Part shown: in pieces, positions 5,989 to 11,568 of the stretch
Numbering within the stretch: position 1 is the first letter of the stretch
Layout: every line of letters begins with the position of its first letter
DNA from: Bacteroidota bacterium
GTDB taxonomy: Bacteria > Bacteroidota > Bacteroidia > Flavobacteriales > Flavobacteriaceae
Direction of reading: 5' to 3'
DNA: 11,568 nt
Assembly (NCBI GenBank): GCA_004356305.1
Contig: SMXJ01000164.1
Span: 1 to 11,568 of the forward strand
The notes under the pieces: generated by a model
The model's input: only the letters and a program-made list of their open reading frames with translations
Told to the model about the DNA's origin: nothing
The model's database searches: none
Made by a program: the position numbers and the translations under genes

Positions 5989-6799
5989 ATACAACAATCT
6001 TACACAACGTGTAATTGTTGCGATTCTGGGTGCGATTATCATCATATCTGCAATTTACTGGCAATCATGGAGCTATTTTGCGATATTTTTAATCATAGTA
6101 CTTCTTTCCATTCGGGAGTTCTATAAATTGGTTGGAATTGACGGGCACCTTCCACTTACTTTTTGGGGATCTTTGACAGGTATTCTCATCTATTCCTTTA
6201 CTTTTTTCGTACAGATGGATCTTATTAAGCCAGATATATTTTACCTTGTTTTTCCATTTGGATCGATTATCTATTTTATAAAACTTTATAAAAAATCAGA
6301 GATCAAACCCTTTACCAATATCGCATATACATTCCTTGGTATTTTGTATGTGGCGATTCCATTTTCCCTTCTTCATGTCATTGCGTTTTGTACTGGTAAG
6401 TACCAGTTTGAATTGGTTACCGGTATTTTATTACTAACATGGGCAAGTGATACCGGCGGATATTTTGCTGGCACACTATTTGGCAAAACGAAGCTTTTCC
6501 TGCGTATCTCCCCAAAAAAATCATGGGAAGGATTTGTCGGCGGCGCTGTACTTACTTTTGCCATAGCATTTCTCATTTCCGTCTATGTGGATATTTTACC
6601 AATGTGGAAATGGATGACCATCGGAATACTTACTGTAATTGCCGGTACGTATGGCGATTTGGTAGAATCATTATTTAAAAGAGGCATTAATATTAAAGAT
6701 TCCGGTGAATCCCTTCCCGGTCATGGAGGATTTCTTGATAGATTTGATGCACTCCTATTATCCTTACCTTTTATTGCCGCATTTCTAAAGCTTTTTTAG
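5969..6799 (+). CDS. cdsA: phosphatidate cytidylyltransferase (CDP-diglyceride synthase)
   Basis: CdsA converts phosphatidic acid and CTP to CDP-diacylglycerol at the cytoplasmic membrane, the branch point for phosphatidylethanolamine and anionic lipids. The protein (276 residues from ATG 5969) has about eight hydrophobic segments and the conserved blocks: WASDTGGYFAGTLFGK (~158-173), SPKKSWEG (~181-188) and the family signature ending the protein (~234-260), with S..FKR, then KDSGESLPGHGGFLDRFD. All key polar residues look intact. Start choice is uncertain: ATG 5969, TTG 5960 and TTG 5981 are in frame. The last gives LNKYNNLTQR, which resembles the family N-terminus best. All options overlap the DUF2007 gene end, so coupled translation is likely. 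Length is normal for the phylum. Confidence 0.96.
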   Translation: MILHLNKYNNLTQRVIVAILGAIIIISAIYWQSWSYFAIFLIIVLLSIREFYKLVGIDGHLPLTFWGSLTGILIYSFTFFVQMDLIKPDIFYLVFPFGSIIYFIKLYKKSEIKPFTNIAYTFLGILYVAIPFSLLHVIAFCTGKYQFELVTGILLLTWASDTGGYFAGTLFGKTKLFLRISPKKSWEGFVGGAVLTFAIAFLISVYVDILPMWKWMTIGILTVIAGTYGDLVESLFKRGINIKDSGESLPGHGGFLDRFDALLLSLPFIAAFLKLF

Positions 6800-6887
6800 A
6801 TATTAATATTCAGAGTCTGACCTATATCTAATTAAAAATTTTATAATTTAGGGTCTGATTATCAGTCAAGAATTATATTTTTTTGAA

Positions 6888-8165
6888 ATGGGATATATCG
6901 AACCTGCTCCAATAAAAGACAAGGAAAATCCTTTTGAATCCATGATGTCCAGATTTAAAATCGCCTCTGAGCATCTCGGACTTAACGAAGAAATTTACAA
7001 TGTATTGAAATCACCAGACAAGCAGGTGATCATAAATATTCCAATCACAATGGATGATGGATCCATTCGAGTTTTTGAGGCCTATCGGGTGATTCATAAT
7101 AATGTTTTGGGCCCATCAAAAGGAGGGGTTCGGTTTGACCCTCATGTCAATCTCGATGAAGTGAAAGCCCTTGCCGCATGGATGACTTGGAAATGTGCTG
7201 TTGCTGACATCCCATTTGGGGGCGCCAAAGGTGGTATTTGTTGTAACCCAAGACAAATGTCCTCAGGTGAAATTGAAAGACTGACACGCGCTTACACTAC
7301 ATCGTTGAACGATGTATTTGGCCCGGACACAGATATTCCTGCTCCTGATATGGGTACAGGCCAAAGAGAGATGGGCTGGATGATGGATCAATATTCACGA
7401 AATCGTGGTATGACCATTAATGGAGTGGTGACTGGAAAACCTGGGGTTTTGGGTGGGTCTGCAGGCCGGGTAGAGGCCACAGGACGTGGTGTAATGGTAT
7501 CCACACTTTCTGCGTTAGCAAAACTTGAAATTAATCCATATAATTGCACGATTGCTGTCCAGGGATTTGGCAATGTGGGCTCCCATGCTGCACAACTTCT
7601 GGCAGAACGAGGCGCCAAGGTTATTGCGATAAGTGATATTACCGGAGCTTACTACAATAAAGATGGAATTGATATAGAAAAGGCGATAAATTATCGTCTG
7701 GATAACAGAGGATCATTAGATAATTTTGATGGCGCTGAAAAGATGGATCACGCGGATGAATTATTGACATTGGAACTTGATGTGTTGGTGCCGGCAGCCC
7801 TGGAAGATGTAATCACTAAGAAAAACGCGAATAAAATAAAAGCCAGGCTTATCATAGAAGGAGCAAACGGACCAACCTCAGCCAAAGCTGATGATATTAT
7901 CGCTGAAAAAGGCATTTTGGTTGTTCCCGATATACTAGCTAATGCAGGCGGCGTCACAGTCTCCTATTTCGAATGGGTTCAAAACAGAATTGGGTACAAG
8001 TGGACTAAAGAAAGAGTCAATCGCCGCTCAGATCGTATTATGCGTAATGCTTTTGGAAATGTGTACAATACATCACTTAAATTTAATGTTACGTTGCGAA
8101 TCGCAGCTTATATAGTTGCCATCGACAAGGTTGCCAAGGCATATAGTTATCGGGGAGGATTTTAG
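6888..8165 (+). CDS. Glu/Leu/Phe/Val-type dehydrogenase, probably glutamate dehydrogenase
   Basis: A 425-residue cytosolic hexamer-type dehydrogenase interconverting glutamate and 2-oxoglutarate plus ammonia. The N-terminal ELFV dimerisation domain contains GPSKGGVRF (K78), PFGGAKGG with the catalytic Lys K114, and PAPDMGT with D154. The Rossmann domain shows GFGNVG (226-231) with an Asp (D250) at the end of the second strand region. Toward the C-terminus lie EGANGPT and NAGGVTVSYFEW; S359 in this block and K78 correspond to the Lys/Ser pair that binds the substrate gamma-carboxylate in known glutamate dehydrogenases, favouring glutamate over branched-chain amino acids (inference). Cofactor preference cannot be fixed by eye. 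The ATG at 6888 follows an A/T-rich leader without a Shine-Dalgarno. It lies 88 bp after cdsA and only 16 nt before psd. Confidence 0.93.
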   Translation: MGYIEPAPIKDKENPFESMMSRFKIASEHLGLNEEIYNVLKSPDKQVIINIPITMDDGSIRVFEAYRVIHNNVLGPSKGGVRFDPHVNLDEVKALAAWMTWKCAVADIPFGGAKGGICCNPRQMSSGEIERLTRAYTTSLNDVFGPDTDIPAPDMGTGQREMGWMMDQYSRNRGMTINGVVTGKPGVLGGSAGRVEATGRGVMVSTLSALAKLEINPYNCTIAVQGFGNVGSHAAQLLAERGAKVIAISDITGAYYNKDGIDIEKAINYRLDNRGSLDNFDGAEKMDHADELLTLELDVLVPAALEDVITKKNANKIKARLIIEGANGPTSAKADDIIAEKGILVVPDILANAGGVTVSYFEWVQNRIGYKWTKERVNRRSDRIMRNAFGNVYNTSLKFNVTLRIAAYIVAIDKVAKAYSYRGGF

Positions 8166-8181
8166 AATTTTAATAGGTAAT

Positions 8182-8847
8182 ATGAGTATTCATAAAGAAG
8201 GAAGGTCATTTTTAACTATTTTATTCATCGTTCTGTTGCTATTAAATATTAGCTTTAATTATTTCGGCATTCCGGAAACCTATCTCTATTTATCTTATTT
8301 AGTCAGCAGTATCGTTTTCTTGTTGGTGCTACAGTTTTTCAGAGATCCCTCCATAAAAATTGATGAAAATGCAAGCCATGTACTTGCTCCGGCCGATGGT
8401 AAAATAGTGGTAATCGAAGAAACAGAAGAAACGGAGTATCTCCATGAAAAAAGAATACAAATTTCTATTTTCATGTCGCCGCTCAATGTACACATAAATC
8501 GTAATCCTGTCGGCGGTATTGTGAAGTACTTTAAGTACCATCCTGGTAAATATCTCGTGGCGTGGCATCCAAAATCGAGTATTAAAAATGAACGTACTAC
8601 CATCGTTTATGAACTTAGCGATGGACTTCAAATTCTAACCAGGCAGATTGCCGGAGCCGTGGCAAGAAGGATAAAATACTACATTCAGGAAAATGATAAA
8701 GTCGCGCAAGGCCAAGAATTTGGCTTCATTAAATTCGGATCCCGGGTAGATGTATTTATCCCACTCGATGCTAAAATCAATGTGAAAGTGGATCAACATA
8801 CCAGGGGAGGGAGAACGGTGCTTGCTGAATTAAAATCCTCAAATTAG
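8182..8847 (+). CDS. psd: phosphatidylserine decarboxylase proenzyme (short, archaeal-type family)
   Basis: Psd decarboxylates phosphatidylserine to phosphatidylethanolamine at the membrane, using a pyruvoyl group made by self-cleavage. The product is 221 residues from ATG 8182, which gives the usual N-terminus (MSIHKEGRSF) and two hydrophobic segments (~10-24 and 34-53). Catalytic features: Asp in PADGK (D72), His in SPLNVHINRNP (H104) and the cleavage site FGS (G186-S187), Ser becoming the pyruvoyl residue of the small C-terminal subunit (~35 residues). An in-frame ATG at 8116 would overlap the dehydrogenase gene by 50 nt and add non-family sequence, so it is rejected. With cdsA it supplies two steps of phosphatidylethanolamine synthesis; pssA is not in the window. 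Co-transcription with the dehydrogenase is likely. Confidence 0.96.
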   Translation: MSIHKEGRSFLTILFIVLLLLNISFNYFGIPETYLYLSYLVSSIVFLLVLQFFRDPSIKIDENASHVLAPADGKIVVIEETEETEYLHEKRIQISIFMSPLNVHINRNPVGGIVKYFKYHPGKYLVAWHPKSSIKNERTTIVYELSDGLQILTRQIAGAVARRIKYYIQENDKVAQGQEFGFIKFGSRVDVFIPLDAKINVKVDQHTRGGRTVLAELKSSN

Positions 8848-9195
8848 ATTGATTATATAATTCACTACATGTCTGTGGTGATTCTGTTTGCTATTCGCTT
8901 TACTCCAACATTTATAAATTCAAAAATTTACTTTAAACACCGGTGATCATAGTTTCTGAACTCAGTAAATTGAAAGATTTGCAGTTTGCTAAAGCCCATG
9001 CCGATAGTTAATTTTTCTGACATTGGGTAGGGGTTTACAGGTTCAAAGGTTCAGGGGTTTATGATTGAATGTGATCAGAGAAGTTTCTTGCCAAACTTTA
9101 TTGAGTCTCAAAAGATATTCTTTAAAACTTTAAGCCAGCGATTGTTTGCTCTTTCCCTGTGAATTTACGGAGCTCTGAGTTTGCTTTCCAGCATT
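8848..9195. other. 348-base spacer between convergent genes
   Basis: This lies between the ends of psd (plus) and the PLDc_N-type gene (minus). Apart from the 8-bp tandem motif at 9032-9063 I see no gene, RNA or GC-rich terminator hairpin. Termination for both genes is presumably here but has no obvious sequence signature. Confidence 0.6.
9032..9063 (+). repeat. four-unit 8-bp tandem repeat GGTTYANN
   Basis: Four consecutive 8-mers read GGTTTACA, GGTTCAAA, GGTTCAGG and GGTTTATG, i.e. an exact GGTTYANN period of 8 over 32 bp. A weaker G-rich unit precedes it. GGTTCA-type runs occur in intergenic DNA of related bacteria as I recall it, so this may be a decayed dispersed repeat rather than a functional operator. 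Confidence 0.55.
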
Positions 9196-9411
9196 TTAGA
9201 CCTTCTGATTTCTCCCAATTATCAAGTAAAGTATAGCACCCAGTATTGGAAGCAAAATGATCAAAAGAATCCACACAATCTTATCGTAATTTTTAAACTC
9301 ACCTTTCACACAATCGATGAGCGACCACAGCCAAAGTATACCAGGAAGAATGAATATAATCAATATTTCTAGTCCGCCTATGCCTCCAATAAATAAAAAA
9401 GTACTGTTCAT
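9196..9411 (-). CDS. small PLDc_N-type membrane protein
   Basis: A 71-residue protein with two hydrophobic segments (~5-30 and 45-66) separated by a short polar loop. The second half, LWSLIDCVKGEFKNYDKIVW, followed by a Leu/Ile stretch, P-I-L-G-A-I-L-Y and IIGRNQ, fits the PLDc_N domain. This is the membrane N-terminus of cardiolipin synthase-like proteins and also occurs alone in many Bacteroidota. There is no HKD catalytic motif, so it is not a phospholipase itself. Its role is unknown; immunity and membrane-accessory functions have been proposed for such stand-alone forms. The ATG at 9409-9411 has an A/T-rich leader. It lies 86 bp downstream of the oxidoreductase gene on the same strand and could have its own promoter. 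Confidence 0.82.
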   Translation of the reverse strand: MNSTFLFIGGIGGLEILIIFILPGILWLWSLIDCVKGEFKNYDKIVWILLIILLPILGAILYLIIGRNQKV

Positions 9412-9497
9412 GTTTATAAATTTTTTTTAGGAAAGATAGCGATTATTCGATAAAAAATTTGGTTTATTTTCCGGACTTAATTTTACAAAATTGAATC

Positions 9498-10997
9498 TCA
9501 ATTAAGCAATTTTACCGCTTCAATTCCAGAATCTAAAGCCTCAAATAAAAGCGGCAATCTTCCATTGTCGACACCTGCATAGACCAGATTGGGATTTGAT
9601 CTGAGTTCGTTCCCATCTTTAAATAAATACCCTGGTTTAGGGATTGGCATGGCGTGCCCCATTTGTTTGATGATAACTTTTTCCACCTGGTTTTTAAGTG
9701 ATCTGCCGAAGTACTTGTCCAGGTGAGTAAGTGTCTGATCAATGAAGGTCTGTTTTCGCTTTTCGATCAGTGACATCATCTCCCTTTCTTCAGGCAAAAA
9801 GCAGTAATAAACAGTTAATACCCTTTTATCCTCAGAAGCGGGGTATTGTGCTTTCGAGTCCACAAATCCAAGTAGGGCATTGTCTTTGGAAATAATTTCA
9901 TTTTGCCAGAAGGCGCTACTTTTCCATGATGTATTAAAAATAAAATTAACTACCACCCATGGGGCATATTCCGTTTTTTGAAATAAATGATAATCCGAAG
10001 GAAAAATATATTTCAAGGTATGTTTATGGCCGGCATATATAATTTTAGTGCAGTTCACTTTTGTGATTTCTTTTTTGATTGCATCTACGACCTCCACTTC
10101 AAAACCTCGGTTATTTTCTTTAATCATCTTCACCAGATGTGAAGTTGCTACCTTGTCCTTTGGTAATTTGTCATGTATTTTATGTATAAAATAAACGTTG
10201 CCTTCAGGAGGAGAAAAGAGTTCAACAGGCTGGGTAAAATATGGTCTGCAAGCAAAATAATGAATTCCCGCCAGGGCTGAAACTGTATTTGCTCCTGCTC
10301 CGAAATCATCTTTCATATGGTAATCTAAACCTTCTAAAAACTCATGGGAAATAGCGATCTTTTCTTGCAACCAACTAAGAAATGAGATATCACTAAGCTT
10401 TTTGTAGTCTTCATGAATAAGCCTTGTTGGCATGGGCATTTTACCCACATACGATTGCATCAATTCTAAAAATGGCGCTTTCTCCGTTACCTCAGGCAAG
10501 ACATCTTTTCTGAATCCGTCATAGGCAAAAGTCTGACTTTCTTTGTTCTTGGGAATAAGGTACTGTTTATCAACAAATTTCCATGAATCTGAAAAGGATT
10601 CATAATCCACAATATCCAGCTCCTCCAGCATTTTCAATGTTTCCTTTCCATAATACGACGGATAAGACAAGTCGTAATGCGCGCCATGACAAAGAGGGAT
10701 TTTACTATGAATGCTACCTGAAGAGCTCCCACCAAGAGAATCTGAAAGTTCGAACAGCAAGAATTCCTTGTCTTTGAGTTTATAGGCTGCGCTCATCCCG
10801 GCTATGCCTCCACCAACAATCAGATATTCCGTAGTTAGTTTTTTGGAAATGGGAAATTGCCGACTTTCAAAAGCCAAATGGCCGATTGACATATCATTTT
10901 TGAATTCGATATCAAAGTCATTTGATACTTCACAACCCTCGACAAGCAACGCCGCCAAACTCAATGAGCTGAATTGTATGAAGTCTCTGCGTTTCAT
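9498..10997 (-). CDS. FAD-dependent oxidoreductase (amine-oxidase-like fold) with Tat-type signal
   Basis: A 499-residue flavoprotein. The N-terminus MKRRDFIQFSSLSLAALLVEGC carries a twin-arginine motif and a hydrophobic stretch ending in Cys22, so it is probably exported folded by Tat; VEGC could be an atypical lipobox, which would make it a lipoprotein (inference). The Rossmann FAD site is at ~58-72 (YLIVGGGIAGMSAAYKL), with the acidic E83 after the second strand and LGGSSSG at 88-94. The C-terminus (~470-499) has the second FAD contact block, LVYAGVDNGRLPLLFEALDSG. Substrate is unknown; the middle (aromatic-rich, GAGANTVSALAG) gives no specific clue. The fold is shared by amine oxidases, phytoene desaturases and protoporphyrinogen oxidases. 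The start ATG overlaps the stop of the upstream ThuA-like gene (ATGA), indicating coupling. Confidence 0.85.
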   Translation of the reverse strand: MKRRDFIQFSSLSLAALLVEGCEVSNDFDIEFKNDMSIGHLAFESRQFPISKKLTTEYLIVGGGIAGMSAAYKLKDKEFLLFELSDSLGGSSSGSIHSKIPLCHGAHYDLSYPSYYGKETLKMLEELDIVDYESFSDSWKFVDKQYLIPKNKESQTFAYDGFRKDVLPEVTEKAPFLELMQSYVGKMPMPTRLIHEDYKKLSDISFLSWLQEKIAISHEFLEGLDYHMKDDFGAGANTVSALAGIHYFACRPYFTQPVELFSPPEGNVYFIHKIHDKLPKDKVATSHLVKMIKENNRGFEVEVVDAIKKEITKVNCTKIIYAGHKHTLKYIFPSDYHLFQKTEYAPWVVVNFIFNTSWKSSAFWQNEIISKDNALLGFVDSKAQYPASEDKRVLTVYYCFLPEEREMMSLIEKRKQTFIDQTLTHLDKYFGRSLKNQVEKVIIKQMGHAMPIPKPGYLFKDGNELRSNPNLVYAGVDNGRLPLLFEALDSGIEAVKLLN

Positions 10998-11568
10998 TGG
11001 TCAAGGTTTGTCTTTTCTAGTGGGTGTAAAGAAATCGATTCTTCTTTTGGAAAATTGGCCGGTACCGGATAGGTTGTATTACCCGTAGCCAACCATTCTG
11101 TTGCACGAATCATAGTTGTTTGAAAACCAATACATCGGAATCTATCAGGATATTTTTCATCTTTCCAGAGATGCCCCATACTTGAATTATACACCAATCC
11201 TGTCCCATATTTTATGGTCCATTCTACCGGCCAGTTTTTGTTGGTAGTAGAATCATGTGCATAGGAGAGAATACTTAAATTTTTGGCTGGTCCCCGGGCA
11301 TATTTGTAGAGCTCCATTGATGGTGTCAGCCATTTTTCAGGAAATCCTTTGTTAATTGGGTGATCCTTATATTTCTGGATAAGAGCATCAAATCGTGGGC
11401 CATGAAATGTATTTAAGCCACTACCTACAGGAATGCTTATTACATTTCCCAGACTATCTATCTCTAGTGCAATACCTGCGTCTTTAGAACGCCAGCCCAT
11501 GCCAATCATCAGGTCATATTCTTTCCAGTGACTAAAGGCATTATTTGCAGAATGCAAAATGTACAGCC
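10994..11568 (-). CDS. ThuA-like domain protein, 5'-truncated by window edge
   Basis: About 190 residues of a ThuA-like (trehalose-utilisation, class I glutamine amidotransferase-like fold) protein are visible; the frame is open to the right edge, so the N-terminus (perhaps 60-100 residues) is missing. A TTG at 11557 is not a believable start because the frame continues upstream with LYI. Family features are HSANNAFSHWKEYDLMIG, GMGWR, G..TFHGPRF, DHPINKGFP, WPVEWTIKYGTGLVYNSSMG followed by H, and the C-terminal TTMIRATEWLATG. ThuA-like proteins of Bacteroidota often act in envelope sugar metabolism, but the exact reaction is not established. It ends by overlapping the start of the FAD oxidoreductase by 4 nt, so the two products probably work together, for example on a sugar or sugar-acid substrate (inference). 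Confidence 0.88.
   Translation of the reverse strand, partial: LYILHSANNAFSHWKEYDLMIGMGWRSKDAGIALEIDSLGNVISIPVGSGLNTFHGPRFDALIQKYKDHPINKGFPEKWLTPSMELYKYARGPAKNLSILSYAHDSTTNKNWPVEWTIKYGTGLVYNSSMGHLWKDEKYPDRFRCIGFQTTMIRATEWLATGNTTYPVPANFPKEESISLHPLEKTNLDQ

Noticed and set aside
6855..6865. CTGATTATCAG near-palindrome before the dehydrogenase gene
   Set aside because: Arms of only 5 bp in AT-rich DNA; no second site and no known operator resemblance, so it is not called as a regulatory site.
8116..8181. Upstream ATG as psd start
   Set aside because: It would overlap the dehydrogenase gene by 50 nt and add residues unlike any Psd N-terminus; ATG 8182 gives the family-typical MSIHKEGR start.
8295..8631. 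Two minus-strand frames of about 100 residues within psd
   Set aside because: Both are antisense shadows of the strongly supported psd gene, and neither shows domain features.
9032..9063. CRISPR-like array
   Set aside because: Units are 8 bp with no spacers between them, far too short for CRISPR repeats; no cas genes are nearby.
9181..9372. Plus-strand 63-residue open frame opposite the PLDc_N-type gene
   Set aside because: The minus-strand product has clear membrane topology and PLDc_N-type sequence, while the plus-strand product has none.
10804..11088. Plus-strand 94-residue open frame across the ThuA-like/oxidoreductase junction
   Set aside because: It is antisense to two well-supported overlapping genes and has no family resemblance.

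Overview
The window looks like a chromosomal segment of a Bacteroidota bacterium, most likely of the Cytophagia/Cytophagales type. This is an inference from the AT-rich composition, the weak or absent Shine-Dalgarno sequences before most genes, the family-specific look of CdsA, Psd and RecR, the transmembrane-GAF-coiled-coil sensor protein, and two candidate TAnnTTTG (-7 type) promoter boxes. No rRNA, tRNA or CRISPR array is visible.

Layout. (1) 1-~1000: the right part of an IS110-family insertion sequence, cut by the left edge. (2) ~1050-2571, minus strand: a membrane-anchored GAF/coiled-coil protein. Just past its stop codon, in another frame, lies a recognisable piece of a second GAF domain, so the 3' end of this locus looks decayed or rearranged next to the insertion sequence. 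(3) 2572-3434: an 863-base stretch without a convincing gene. It holds a short repeat shared with the IS110/GAF junction, a nested inverted repeat and a doubtful 44-codon frame. (4) 3435-8847, plus strand: the conserved core of the window, with recR, a secreted TPR/zinc-cysteine protein, a CPBP-family membrane protease, a DUF2007 protein, cdsA, a Glu/Leu/Phe/Val-type dehydrogenase and psd. (5) 8848-9195: a gene-poor spacer with a four-unit 8-bp repeat. (6) 9196-11568, minus strand: a small PLDc_N-type membrane protein, a Tat-type FAD oxidoreductase and, overlapping it by 4 nt, a ThuA-like protein cut by the right edge.

How the genes work together. CdsA makes CDP-diacylglycerol and Psd decarboxylates phosphatidylserine, so the central run carries two steps of phosphatidylethanolamine synthesis; the intervening phosphatidylserine synthase is not in the window. 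CPBP protease, DUF2007 and cdsA overlap one another and are probably translated as a unit. The glutamate dehydrogenase gene sits only 16 nt before psd, so nitrogen metabolism and lipid synthesis may share a transcript. recR and the TPR gene are also directly abutting. On the right, thuA-like and the oxidoreductase overlap by ATGA and probably form one envelope or sugar-related operon.

I see no clear new defence or mobile system. The most interesting points are the GAF relic and repeats around the sensor gene, the secreted protein with a DnaJ-like cysteine tail, the shortened zinc-finger spacing in RecR, and the dehydrogenase placed inside a phospholipid gene run.
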